Shown here: in pieces, positions 25,329 through 34,003 of the stretch
Numbering within the stretch: position 1 is the stretch's first letter
How the letters are laid out: the number at the start of each line of letters is the position of its first letter
Notes under the pieces: generated by a model
What the model was told of the DNA's origin: nothing
Database searches by the model: none
Seen by the model: the letters and a program-made list of their open reading frames with translations, nothing else
Origin: Mesorhizobium comanense
Lineage (GTDB): Bacteria > Pseudomonadota > Alphaproteobacteria > Rhizobiales > Rhizobiaceae
DNA: 64,000 nucleotides
Direction: 5' to 3'
Assembly (NCBI RefSeq): GCF_005503535.1
Contig: NZ_SCNN01000017.1
Coordinates: 78,498 to 142,497, forward strand
Position numbers and translations under genes: made by a program

Positions 25329-25733
25329 ATGCGTGGTCATTGCTTATGCCGCACCATTGCCTTTGAAGTCGACGGCCCGGCGCAGGCCTGCGTGGTCTGT
25401 CATTGCGAAAGTTGCCGGCGGCAATGTTCCGCGCCGATGACCGCCTATATCGGCGTCCTCGACGGCCAATGGCGATGGCTGGGCAGGCCGCCAAAGGCGT
25501 TCAACTCTTCTCCCGGCGTGGAAAGAACATTCTGCGATCGCTGTGGCACGCCGCTCTCCTTCCGCTCACAGAAGATGTCCAACGTCATGCATTTCTTCGC
25601 GGCAGCGATGGAGGAGCCGGAGAAGTTCGAGCCTACGCTGCATGTCGCTTTCGAGGAGAAGCTGCCGTGGCTGAAACTCGCCGACGGCCTGCCGACACGC
25701 GTCGGGCCTGACTATACGAAAGACCCGGCATGA
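25329..25733 (+). CDS. GFA / CENP-V family zinc protein
   Basis: The protein is 134 aa, beginning MRGHCLCRTIAFEVDGPAQA. The Zn ligands of the fold are present: CxC (Cys5, Cys7), CHCESCRR (structural site) and FCDRCGTPLSF. These define the glutathione-dependent formaldehyde-activating (Gfa)/centromere protein V-like superfamily; only some members act on S-hydroxymethylglutathione, and most have no proven function. The length is normal. It stands alone between a repeat and the convergent O-antigen-ligase-like gene. Confidence 0.9.
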   Translation: MRGHCLCRTIAFEVDGPAQACVVCHCESCRRQCSAPMTAYIGVLDGQWRWLGRPPKAFNSSPGVERTFCDRCGTPLSFRSQKMSNVMHFFAAAMEEPEKFEPTLHVAFEEKLPWLKLADGLPTRVGPDYTKDPA

Positions 25734-25779
25734 AGAACGAGGAATGCCCGAGCGGATTCCGACAGGCGCCGCGCGGACT

Positions 25780-27153
25780 CTAGGATGACGAAACGCGGGG
25801 TTGCGCCTGGGGGCGGTGCCCTGCCTGCGCCTTCGGCCGCCCCACCACCGGCCGATACAGCACCAGCGCGATCACCACGAACTTGGTCATCAGCGTCGTC
25901 TTCGACGCCAGGCTCTCCGAGGTGTTGAGCAGGATCAGCCAGCCCAGCATCAGAAGCCAGATGCCGGCATGGCAGCGGCGGGCGACTTCATGCATGAACA
26001 GCGCGAAGCCGACGAACAGCAGCAAGGTGAAGAAGGCGCCCTGATAGAGGACCATGCGGATGACAGGGTTCTCGATGCCCTGTTCCAGGCCGCTGATGCG
26101 GCGCAGGCTCTCGATGAGGTCGATGTCGGGCCCGACGATCACGTCGCGCCATTCCAGGTGGTTGAACAGTTCGAACATCTCGACGCGGGCATTGGCGCTG
26201 CCGGAATCCGAGACGAAGCGTTCGAGCAGCGCGTCGAAGAAGCCGTAGGACGCCGCCACAGCGATGGCCACCGGCACAAGCGCTGCAAGGATGAGGCCGA
26301 GCGCCGCGCCAAGCAGGTTGACGCGGCCCGTGCTCAAGCCGCGCAGGCCCTGGAGGAGCATGTAGCAGCCGCCGAGCACGATGGTCAGCACCATCGCCGA
26401 GCGGCCGCCGAAGGCGACGAGCGCCGCGCATTGCAGGCCGATCAGGCAAAGCCGCAGCGGCATGGACAGCGATCTCGAACCGGAAAGCAGCGCCAGCACA
26501 TAGATCGAGGTGACCGTGGCATTGGACAACGGATGGCCCTGGAGCGCGGTGGAGCGCAGATCGGTCATGAATGCCTCGCCGTCGAGGCGATAGGGAAAGA
26601 TCAGCGTCTTGGTGGCGAACTCGAACAGCGCCAGCAGCGCGTTGGCGGTCATCACCACATGGATGACGGTTCGCAGCCGGGCGAAGGTCTTCTCGTCCCC
26701 CTCGGCGAGCATCATCACCAGCAGCGCCGGCGCCACGAAAGTGTCGATCATGCCGGCCATGCCGGGGCGCTGGCGCGCGATGACGACGACCAGCAGCACG
26801 ATCGACATGACCGCCAGCAGCGCACTGGCCGGCCGCCGGTCGGCAATGGCGACCATGTAGCCGACCGGATTGCCGAAGGTGCAGGCGCGCCAGGCAAACA
26901 CCAGCACGAGCAGATAGGTCGAGGGATGGATCTTGGTCGCGGGGTTGCCGGTCAGGCCGTCGTAATTATAGCCGACCAGCCACAGCATGCCGCCCGAGAC
27001 GGCGAACAACAGCGCCACGACCCCGACCAGGCCGAAACCGGTCAGCCAGTCGATTGAGCTGCCCGAGCGCGCGGTGGCTTGACCGGCCCAGCCGGCTGCC
27101 GGGTTGGCGGCCTCCCGGGCGACGGTCCCCGTGGCGGCCCTGACGGTGGTCAT
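25780..27153 (-). CDS. O-antigen ligase/polymerase-like membrane protein
   Basis: This 457-aa polytopic protein has about 10-12 helices. The start MTTVRAATGTVAREAANPAA at 27153 lies 1 bp after the stop of the Wzc-like gene. A large periplasmic loop (ASYGFFDALLERFVSDSGSA, NARVEMFELFNHLEWRDVIV) with the VEM/F..F motif and RSAMVLTI resembles the Wzy_C (O-antigen ligase/Wzy polymerase) region. It would polymerise or ligate repeat units in the periplasm. It is coupled with the polysaccharide co-polymerase upstream, consistent with a Wzx/Wzy-type pathway with the flippase at 19.4 kb. Confidence 0.8.
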   Translation of the reverse strand: MTTVRAATGTVAREAANPAAGWAGQATARSGSSIDWLTGFGLVGVVALLFAVSGGMLWLVGYNYDGLTGNPATKIHPSTYLLVLVFAWRACTFGNPVGYMVAIADRRPASALLAVMSIVLLVVVIARQRPGMAGMIDTFVAPALLVMMLAEGDEKTFARLRTVIHVVMTANALLALFEFATKTLIFPYRLDGEAFMTDLRSTALQGHPLSNATVTSIYVLALLSGSRSLSMPLRLCLIGLQCAALVAFGGRSAMVLTIVLGGCYMLLQGLRGLSTGRVNLLGAALGLILAALVPVAIAVAASYGFFDALLERFVSDSGSANARVEMFELFNHLEWRDVIVGPDIDLIESLRRISGLEQGIENPVIRMVLYQGAFFTLLLFVGFALFMHEVARRCHAGIWLLMLGWLILLNTSESLASKTTLMTKFVVIALVLYRPVVGRPKAQAGHRPQAQPRVSSS

Positions 27154-27154
27154 G

Positions 27155-29320
27155 TCAGGCTGCCTCGTCGACCAGCAAGGCGCCGGTCGGCAACCGCCCC
27201 ATGACGGAGATCGCCTGCGAGGCAACCGTGACATCGCGCATCGGCGTCGAGTTCAGCGTCGCGACCATCACGATCTCGTCGACCATGGCGACCAGCGGCG
27301 AGGCGTTGAGATTGTCGGCCAGCGCGCCGCCGTCGACGACCACGAGGTCGAAATTGCGGCCCGCCTGCGCCAGCATGTGCTGCGTGAAGTAAATGCCCTG
27401 CGACTCGGAAAAGACGGCCTTCTGCCGGCCCCGGCCCAGCACCGCGACACTGCTGCCGGGCGCGTGCTGGCTCACCGCTTCGAAGGCGTATTCGCCGCGC
27501 AGCACGTCGAGCAGGCCCGGCTGCGGCTCCTTCTTGCCGCTGCCGGCATTGGTGTCGATGTAAAGCACGCGGCTGCCCCGCGCGGCGGCGGCATTGGCAA
27601 GCAGGCGCGCCACCCGGCCCCGGTGCGCCGCGTCCTCCGGTGGCGACGTCAGCAATATGGACGGCACCAGCGGCCAGTTCGGCGGACGCCGGCTGGAGGC
27701 GAACAGGCGCCGCAGCGCCAACCCCGCGACCGCATCCGTCTTTTGCCCGGCCGCTGCGGCGGCGCGGCCGAAAGGCCACCAGCGGCGGCCGCCACCCGAC
27801 TTCGCCGGCAGCACGCCGAACACCGGCGCGTCGATGGCCGATTGCATCTGCGCGCTGGAAAGCACGGTCGGCGAGGAATATTCCGCGATCAGCGCCAGCG
27901 CCGTGCCAAGTCCCAGCCCGCCGAAGAGGGCGCCGAACAGCAGCAGCGGCAAAGGCGGCCAGCTCTTCTTCAGCGCCGGCATCGCCTCGGAGATGATGCG
28001 CGCATTGGTGCTGTCGACATTGATCTGCTCGCGCGTTTCCTGCGCGCGCTGCAGGTAGGTGGCATAGACCGAGCGCACCGCCTCCAGGTCCCGCTGCAAT
28101 TCGCGCAGCCTGACGGAGGCCTGGTCGGTGTCGAGCGACTTGCTCTTCATGCCGGCGACCTTGGCCTCCAGTGCCTGCTGGTTGGCGAGCGCACGCTGGT
28201 AGTCGGCATCGGCCGCCGAGGCGATGCGGGCCAGCTCACGCCCGATGAGCGCGCGCGTGTCGCGCAATTGCTGCTGCGCCGCGATCAGCGCGGGGTGACG
28301 CGGTCCCAGCTGCGTGCCGAGCTGCGAGACCTGGTCGACAAGCGTCGCCTCCTGTGCCCGCAGGCTCGAAATCACCGACGAGCGCATGGCTTCCGAGGTC
28401 GCGTCCGGCGCGCCGCCGGAGCTGCGCAACTGGTCGACCTGCGCCTTGAGTGCGGCGGTGCGGCTTTGCGCGGCCGACAGCTGGGTGTTGATCTCGGTCA
28501 GTTCCTGGTCGCTGACAAGGTTGCCCGCCGCCATCACCATGTTGTTGGCGGACTTGTAGGCCTCGACGGCGTTCTCGGCCGCCTGCACCCGCTTGCGCTG
28601 TTCGTCGAGCCGCGCGGTGATGGAATCGGAAGCGTCGGTCGCCATCTTGGCGCGCGCGCTCCGCTGGTCGGCCAGATAGGCCTCTGCAACGGCCTGAGCC
28701 AGCATCGCCGCCTTGTCGGCGCTCTTGGCGGTGACGATCACATCGAGCACCAGCACCTTGTCGGCGCGTTTCACCGCCAGCCGACGGCGCAGCGAATCGA
28801 GCGTCTTGCCGGTCTTGTCGGTTTCGGCCGAACCCGAGCCCAGCAGGCCGCCGAGCAGACGGCTCACCAACCCGCCCTGCCCGTTGAACTCCGGATCCTC
28901 GGTCAGGTTGGTGTCCTTGATCGCGCGCAGGAGCACGCCGCTCGACTGGACGACGGCAACCTGGCTCTCCACCATGGTGATGCCGCCGTCGGGCGGGACA
29001 CGGCTGGGATTGACGTCGTTAGTGACCACCTGCAGGTCCTGCGGGTCGACGATGATTTCGGCCACCGAACTGTACAGCGCCGGCGTGAGCAATCCATAGG
29101 CAAGCGTCGCCAGCGTCAGCAGCGCGGCGGTGGCGAAGATCAGGAACCGGCGGCGCACCAATATGCGCTTGAGATCGCCCAGCTCGACACTGGAGCTGGC
29201 CTGCGACGGCATCGGCGTCGGCTCCGGGACATAGTGAATGACTTCCGGAGCTTTTTGTTGCGGCAACGAGAGCAGGGATGATTGCAAAGGTCGCTCCGAC
29301 AACACTCCATGTGCCTGCAA
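27155..29320 (-). CDS. Polysaccharide co-polymerase with degenerate BY-kinase domain (Wzc/ExoP-like)
   Basis: The protein is about 716-721 aa. The start is uncertain: a TTG at 29320 or a GTG at 29305. The N-terminal Wzz domain has TM1 (FLIFATAALLTLATLAYGLL) and a periplasmic coiled-coil region of about 300 residues, with TM2 near 455-480 (PLPLLLFGALFGGLGLGTAL). The C-terminal domain resembles BY-kinases (SSPTVLSSAQMQSAIDAPVF, RVLYIDTNAG, DLVVVDGGALAD) but the Walker A loop reads SPPEDAAHRGRVARL with no GKT/GKS. A C-terminal Tyr cluster is also absent. It probably sets chain length without kinase activity. It is divergent from the gene at 29568. Confidence 0.88.
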   Translation of the reverse strand: MQAHGVLSERPLQSSLLSLPQQKAPEVIHYVPEPTPMPSQASSSVELGDLKRILVRRRFLIFATAALLTLATLAYGLLTPALYSSVAEIIVDPQDLQVVTNDVNPSRVPPDGGITMVESQVAVVQSSGVLLRAIKDTNLTEDPEFNGQGGLVSRLLGGLLGSGSAETDKTGKTLDSLRRRLAVKRADKVLVLDVIVTAKSADKAAMLAQAVAEAYLADQRSARAKMATDASDSITARLDEQRKRVQAAENAVEAYKSANNMVMAAGNLVSDQELTEINTQLSAAQSRTAALKAQVDQLRSSGGAPDATSEAMRSSVISSLRAQEATLVDQVSQLGTQLGPRHPALIAAQQQLRDTRALIGRELARIASAADADYQRALANQQALEAKVAGMKSKSLDTDQASVRLRELQRDLEAVRSVYATYLQRAQETREQINVDSTNARIISEAMPALKKSWPPLPLLLFGALFGGLGLGTALALIAEYSSPTVLSSAQMQSAIDAPVFGVLPAKSGGGRRWWPFGRAAAAAGQKTDAVAGLALRRLFASSRRPPNWPLVPSILLTSPPEDAAHRGRVARLLANAAAARGSRVLYIDTNAGSGKKEPQPGLLDVLRGEYAFEAVSQHAPGSSVAVLGRGRQKAVFSESQGIYFTQHMLAQAGRNFDLVVVDGGALADNLNASPLVAMVDEIVMVATLNSTPMRDVTVASQAISVMGRLPTGALLVDEAA

Positions 29321-29400
29321 GTTAAAATTGCGGCTTCAACCCTAGCTATTCCTCCAACTGTTAAAACACTGTTAATTATGTTGGGAGCTCTTCTGATTTT

Positions 29401-29415
29401 TGGCACGGACTTTGC
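29401..29415 (+). promoter_or_regulatory. Sigma-54 (RpoN)-type promoter
   Basis: TGGCACG-GACT-TTGC matches the sigma-54 consensus TGGCACG-N4-TTGC at every defined position, with GG (-24) and GC (-12) separated by exactly 10 bp. It lies about 150 bp before the ATG at 29568 on the same strand. The AT-rich stretch just upstream (TTAAAACACTGTTAATTATG) could hold activator sites. An enhancer-binding protein would be required. Confidence 0.65.
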
Positions 29416-29567
29416 GTAGTAAAGGCACGGGCGTGTTGATAAAGGCGCGAGCGGCGGGAGACGGATGGAAATGGGGCGAAACTTCACTTTACCCCATCCC
29501 CCGGGCATCTCCGATGCCCTGATTTCGGACACGAGACGGATTTCGAACACGACACGAGGGGTGCGAC

Positions 29568-31070
29568 ATGCGGGTGAGCCTGCGCCTGGACAGTGAATGC
29601 CTGCGTGAAATCCACCTGACGCTGCTCAAGCGCCTCTCGGTGCTGGCCGATGTCGAGGTGTCCGCCGATGCGAGGCTTGCGGCGGGCGGTGTCCCCGGCA
29701 ATGCCGCGGCCCTGTTCCAGCTTGAAACGGTCATCCACGGCCTGCCAGCGGACGGCGCGGCAAGGCGCGTGCCCCTGTCGGCGCTCGCCCCGTACGCGGC
29801 GCGGCCGGCGGCGGCGCCCGACCTGGTGATCGACCTCTGCGGCGACGTCGCCCGCGACGGTGCGCGCGTCTGGCGCGTCACCTATGACGGCGCCGCCGGC
29901 GAAGCCGCCCTGCTGGCGACGATCCTCAACGGCCAGACCCCGGTCGCCCGCATCGAAGAAAATGGCGCCGTTATCGCCGAGGGGCGCCTCGGCACCGAAT
30001 ATGGCGGCGTCGCCCTCGCCTCCTTCCAGGACATGCTGGCGCGCACGGCAAGCCTCGTCGTCGCGGCCGTGACCGGCGCGGCGCGCGCCCCCCTGCCCGT
30101 GTTGCCTGAACCGGCGCGGCCCGACGGCCCGCCGGCCATGCCCTCCGGCGTCAAGCTCGGCATCAGGGCCGGCAAGGCGCTGGCGCGGCGCATCGTCCAG
30201 AAGATCTACCATCTCTGCTACAACGCCCCGCACTGGAAAGTCGGCTGGCGCCGGACCGAAGGCCGCGACCTCTACGACCTGCGCGCCCATCCGGCGGCGG
30301 GCTGGCAGGATCTGCCCGATGACGGCAGCCGCTTCTACGCCGACCCGTTCCCGCTGCTTTACCGGGGACAGGTCACCCTGTTCGTCGAGGACTATATACA
30401 CCGCACCGGCAAGGCCATCCTGTCGGCGGTGCCGTTCGGCCCGTCGGGGCCGCTCGGACGCCCCGAACCGGTGCTCGAACTGCCCTACCACCTGTCCTAT
30501 CCGTTCGTGTTCGAGCGCGACGGCGAAGTCTGGATGGTGCCCGAAAGCTGCGCCAACCGCACGGTCGACCTCTACCGCGCCACTGCTTTCCCGGGCGGAT
30601 GGGTCAAGGAAGCGACGCTTATCTCCGATATCGTGGCCAGCGACGCCACGCTGGTCGAGCATGGCGGGCGCTGGTGGCTGTTCGCCACCGTGCGCGACGG
30701 CGGCGGCGCCTTCTCCGACGCGCTGCATCTGTGGTCGGCGCCGGACTTTCGCGGACCGTGGACGCCACATCCCGCAAATCCCGTGCTGGTCGACATCGCC
30801 TCGGCGCGTCCGGCGGGGCGCATGGTCGAACGCAACGGCCAGTTGCTGCGCCCCGTGCAGGACTGCCGCAGGAGCTATGGCGCCGCGCTCGGCATCGCAC
30901 GCGTCACTCACCTTGATTTGACTGGCATGGAGCAGGTCGTGGAGACCATCTTAACGCCTGGCGCATTATGGAATGGGCGCAAGCTGCACACGCTCAACGA
31001 GGCGGGCGGCCTGGAATTCATCGACGGCTCGGCGATCGCGCCGCGCTGGAAACAACGGCCCGGCCGTTAA
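29568..31070 (+). CDS. Formyltransferase-like/beta-propeller (GINT1-type) polysaccharide protein
   Basis: The protein is 500 aa. GAGGGG precedes the ATG. The N-terminal about 190 residues look like a formyl transferase-type Rossmann region (VSLRLDSECLREIHLTLLKR, DLVIDLCGDVA). From about 230 there is a five-bladed propeller-like region with repeating WxxF/Y and DP motifs: RFYADPFPLLYRGQVTLFVE, PYHLSYPFVFERDGEVWMVP, ATLVEHGGRWWLFATV, PHPANPVLVDIASARPAGR. This propeller is shared with the N-terminal domain of plant GINT1 and many bacterial surface-glycan proteins, and suggests sugar binding or transfer. It is not a characterised enzyme. It is probably expressed from the sigma-54-type promoter upstream. 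Confidence 0.78.
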   Translation: MRVSLRLDSECLREIHLTLLKRLSVLADVEVSADARLAAGGVPGNAAALFQLETVIHGLPADGAARRVPLSALAPYAARPAAAPDLVIDLCGDVARDGARVWRVTYDGAAGEAALLATILNGQTPVARIEENGAVIAEGRLGTEYGGVALASFQDMLARTASLVVAAVTGAARAPLPVLPEPARPDGPPAMPSGVKLGIRAGKALARRIVQKIYHLCYNAPHWKVGWRRTEGRDLYDLRAHPAAGWQDLPDDGSRFYADPFPLLYRGQVTLFVEDYIHRTGKAILSAVPFGPSGPLGRPEPVLELPYHLSYPFVFERDGEVWMVPESCANRTVDLYRATAFPGGWVKEATLISDIVASDATLVEHGGRWWLFATVRDGGGAFSDALHLWSAPDFRGPWTPHPANPVLVDIASARPAGRMVERNGQLLRPVQDCRRSYGAALGIARVTHLDLTGMEQVVETILTPGALWNGRKLHTLNEAGGLEFIDGSAIAPRWKQRPGR

Positions 31071-31165
31071 GGTAAACAAGTGTTACTACCGGGTGCGCGC
31101 ATGGGTTGCTTGAGGTTGATAAAGGGCTGGAAGATAGTTTCCACCACAGATTGTGGAGAGAAACA

Positions 31166-32374
31166 ATGACCAGCAGAAAGGGTAACGACATGACTACCGC
31201 CGCGGCTGGCCAGGCCGAAGTCGACGTGGCGATCATTGGCGCCGGAATGGCCGGCATCACGTTGGCAACGGTGTTGGGAAACGCCGGCCGCAAGGTGGCA
31301 CTCATCGATCCGCACCGCATCCATCACGATGAATTCCGGGCCGAGAAGATCGGCATGAGCCAGATGCGGCTGTTCGAGAAACTTGGCCTCGACAAGATGC
31401 TCATGCCTCTGGTCACCCCTTTCACGGACATTCATGTGTTCCGCCTCGGCCAGTACTTCGCGTTTGAAAAGAAGTGGGAATACGCATTCTCCTATGGCGA
31501 GCTGATCAACGGCATGCGCGATGCCTTGCCGCCCCAGGTGCCGCTGACGGTCGGCAAGGTAACCGAGGTCTCGACCGGACCGGACCGGCAGCGCCTGGTG
31601 CTGGCCGACGGCGCCGTCATCGACGCGCGCTTGCTGGTGGTAGCCACCGGCTACAGCGAAGCGATACGGCGCGCCATCGGCGTCGAACGCGTCGAACTGT
31701 CGAAGGCGCATTCGCTGTCGATGGGATTCGACCTCGCGATTGCCCCGCAGGACTGCGCCTATCGGTCCGTCACCTCCTACGGCAAGCGGGCGTCCGACCG
31801 CATCGCCTATCTCAGCGTCTTTCCCATCGGCAACAGGATGCGGGCGAACATGTTCGTCTATCGCACCGTCGCCGATCAATGGACACGGGATTTCCGTGAC
31901 AATCCGCAGAAGATGCTTTGTGAACTCATGCCCGAGATCGCGGCGCAATGCGGCAATTTCGAAGTGGCAAGCCCCGTCGAGGTACGGCAGGTCAGTCTGA
32001 CCTCGACCAAGGGCCATCGCCGCGACGGGGTCGTCTTCATTGGCGACGCCTTCGTGACGACATGCCCGACGCCGGGCGTCGGCATCGGGCGGGTCATGGT
32101 CGATGTCGATCAGCTCTGCTCGGTCCACATTCCGCGCTGGCTGGAAACGCCAGGCATGACGGCAGACAAGATCAACGCCTTCTACGACGACCCGATCAAG
32201 GTCGCTTCGGATGAGGAAGGCATGCGCGTGAGCGTCTACGCCAAGCGCATCACCACCGAGACCGGACTGGAATGGCGCGTAAGGCGCCTGCGCAACAACA
32301 CCGCGCGCCAGCTGATGATCATCGGGCGCAAGGTGCGCCATCTGGGATTGCGGCGGGAGCCCGGAATGGCGTGA
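31166..32374 (+). CDS. FAD-dependent oxidoreductase/monooxygenase
   Basis: The protein is 402 aa. The ATG at 31166 is preceded by GGAGAGAAAC; another ATG is eight codons on. FAD-binding motifs: DVAIIGAGMAGITLATVLGN (GxGxxG), the ATGYSEAIRR strand, and GVVFIGDAF..TTCPTPGVGIGRVM (GD motif plus the PGxG loop of group A flavin monooxygenases). The substrate is unknown. It lies 95 bp after the propeller gene and may be co-transcribed, suggesting modification of a glycan or lipid component. A hairpin follows its stop. Confidence 0.87.
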   Translation: MTSRKGNDMTTAAAGQAEVDVAIIGAGMAGITLATVLGNAGRKVALIDPHRIHHDEFRAEKIGMSQMRLFEKLGLDKMLMPLVTPFTDIHVFRLGQYFAFEKKWEYAFSYGELINGMRDALPPQVPLTVGKVTEVSTGPDRQRLVLADGAVIDARLLVVATGYSEAIRRAIGVERVELSKAHSLSMGFDLAIAPQDCAYRSVTSYGKRASDRIAYLSVFPIGNRMRANMFVYRTVADQWTRDFRDNPQKMLCELMPEIAAQCGNFEVASPVEVRQVSLTSTKGHRRDGVVFIGDAFVTTCPTPGVGIGRVMVDVDQLCSVHIPRWLETPGMTADKINAFYDDPIKVASDEEGMRVSVYAKRITTETGLEWRVRRLRNNTARQLMIIGRKVRHLGLRREPGMA

Positions 32375-32414
32375 GGGTCCTCCCACTCTCTCGCGCCGTC
32401 GAAGGCAGAGGCGT

Positions 32415-32447
32415 CTTCCCTTCTCCTTTCCCCGGGGAGAAGGGAAG
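32415..32447 (+). terminator. Strong 12-bp hairpin after the FAD gene
   Basis: CTTCCCTTCTCC and its exact complement GGAGAAGGGAAG flank a 9-nt loop, 41 bp after the oxidoreductase stop. There is no following T-run, so it may be a processing or boundary structure, or a remnant of the type C repeat family. Confidence 0.45.
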
Positions 32448-32504
32448 CGCTCGCCGTTAGGGCGGGCGCTGGACGGTCTGACAGGCGGACATTACCAAAG
32501 CAAA

Positions 32505-32528
32505 AGGCGCGATCGACAGACCGCGCCT
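32505..32528 (-). terminator. Intrinsic terminator of the small peptide gene
   Basis: On the minus strand AGGCGCG and CGCGCCT form a 7-bp stem with a 10-nt loop, followed immediately by TTTTG and CTTT. It lies 30 bp after the stop of the peptide gene at 32558-32647. This supports that the peptide gene is a genuine transcription unit. Confidence 0.6.
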
Positions 32529-32557
32529 CGCATTTTGTCAGGACTATGCCGGAACGC

Positions 32558-32647
32558 TCAGGGCGGCGGCTTGCTGCCCAAGGGAGCCGCCGTAACGACC
32601 GACAGCCGCTGGCGCTTCTGCCAGCTTGGCTTCTCGTATTTCTTCAC
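32558..32647 (-). CDS. Small RiPP-type leader peptide, solitary copy
   Basis: This 29-residue peptide has a GTG start with GGAGGG nine bases upstream. Its leader reads VKKYEKPSWQKRQRLSVVTA. It keeps the family spacing Tyr-x2-Pro-x-(Leu/Trp)-x9-Thr but has Trp at the Leu site and Gln at the lasso Gly site. Its tail is APLGSKPPP, without Cys. It has its own intrinsic terminator. Neighbours are the convergent FAD gene and a type B repeat. No processing gene is adjacent. Confidence 0.6.
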   Translation of the reverse strand: MKKYEKPSWQKRQRLSVVTAAPLGSKPPP

Positions 32648-32856
32648 CGGATATGCCCTCCGCATTGGATACCGCGCCAGAAGAACTGCTTCGTTGCCGG
32701 CTGTCAATTGTGACAGGATGGTTGCGCACGGCTTCGTGAACAGACCGCCATGGGCGCAGGCCCGTGCAGGATCCGGGTTCCTAGCCATGGAAGGGGCTAC
32801 ACTATGCACACATCTTGTGTGAATGGCTTGGCTGGTCAGGGTGGGGCTTGATTGCG

Positions 32857-33038
32857 ATGTGGTTCCCCCAATCCGTCGCTGCTTCGCAGCGCCACCTTTC
32901 CCCCCTCCGGAGGGAAAGGAAGGGAGCCTTGCTGGATGAGTGTTGACGGCAAAAAAGCCTGGCGCCTTTCCTCTCCCCCGTCGATCGGGGGAGAGGTGTC
33001 GAGCGAAGCTCGACGGAGTGGGGGTCGACCGGCTCGGC
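32857..33038. repeat. Type B palindromic intergenic repeat
   Basis: This is a complete copy of the B element: ATGTGGTTCCCCCAATCCGT, CGCTGCTTCGCAGCGCCACC, CCTCCGGAGGGAAAGGAAGG, a variable middle of about 35 bp, TCCCCCGTCGATCGGGGGAG and GGAGTGGGGGTCGACC. Other copies are at 24861, 41661, 58576 and 63764. The gap 33039-33147 has no gene. Confidence 0.8.
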
Positions 33039-33147
33039 ATGGACAATGCATGCGCCAAGCGGCCATGAACACTATCGCCAAAGACCAGATGCTTGGAAAT
33101 ACGCGCATGCCGTAGCGCTTCGCGAGGCGAAGAAGCCCGCCACCTCC

Positions 33148-34002
33148 TCACCCCAATTGCAGCCCAGCCTTCCTGGCTTCCTCGCGCAGGAACGGCAACC
33201 CTACCCCAATCACATCGTCGGGATTCTCCGCCACAGGCCGCCACACGGCGAGCCCGCCGGCGATGTCGGCATCGACATGGTTCATGCTTTCCAGCGTGAT
33301 GGCGCCGGTGTAGCCGATCTCGGCTATCGCTTTCATGCAGGCCGCCCAGTCGAGCATGCCGCGCCCGGGCACGCCGCGATTGGCTTCCGAGACGTGGACA
33401 TAGCCGAGATAGGGCGCCGCCGCCTTGAAGCCGGCGTCAAAGCTCTCCTCCTCGATATGCATGTGATAGGTGTCGAGATGGATGAAGACGTTGTCGGCGC
33501 CGACGCGTTCGATGATGTTGGCCGCATCGATGCCCCGGTTGATCAGATGCGTCTCGTAACGGTTGCAGGGCTCGATGCCGAGCTTCAACCCGTGCGCCCT
33601 GGCGGCCTTCGCTGCCCGCGCCAGGAAGCGGCACATGCCGTCGATTTCCCCTTCCGTCGGCGCGCGTCCTGATGTCTTGCCGATCGTGCCGTAGGTGACG
33701 CCGCCAAGGGCCGCACTTCCCACCGCTTCACAGACGCCGAAGGCCGGCTCGAGAAAGGCCAGCGCCTCGTCGGGGCGCGCCACCACGTCGAGTGAGGCCG
33801 GCAGGCCAAGCGACGGAATAAGCTCGACATTCCACCGCCCGGCGAAAGCGCGTGTGCGCAAAGTGTCGATCTCTTCCGGGCGCAGCAGCGGGATTTCGAG
33901 CAGGCCGATGCCGAGCCCCTTCAGCCGTTCCATCTGCGGCTCGATCAGGTCGAGGTCCCAGACCGGCGCGATGGCGAAAGTGTGCAGTCCAAAGATGTTC
34001 AT
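33148..34002 (-). CDS. Sugar phosphate isomerase/epimerase (ketose 3-epimerase-like)
   Basis: This 284-aa TIM-barrel protein belongs to the AP endonuclease 2 superfamily. Metal-binding residues as in D-psicose/D-tagatose 3-epimerases are visible: Glu in LGIEPCNRYETHLIN, Asp and His in FIHLDTYHMHIEE, His in GYVHVSEANRG and Glu in ITLESM. It would interconvert C3 epimers of a ketose or ketose derivative. It starts 1 bp after the ABC ATPase gene stop, so it is the last gene of the sugar uptake operon and probably acts on the imported sugar. Confidence 0.87.
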   Translation of the reverse strand: MNIFGLHTFAIAPVWDLDLIEPQMERLKGLGIGLLEIPLLRPEEIDTLRTRAFAGRWNVELIPSLGLPASLDVVARPDEALAFLEPAFGVCEAVGSAALGGVTYGTIGKTSGRAPTEGEIDGMCRFLARAAKAARAHGLKLGIEPCNRYETHLINRGIDAANIIERVGADNVFIHLDTYHMHIEEESFDAGFKAAAPYLGYVHVSEANRGVPGRGMLDWAACMKAIAEIGYTGAITLESMNHVDADIAGGLAVWRPVAENPDDVIGVGLPFLREEARKAGLQLG

Positions 34003-34003
34003 C

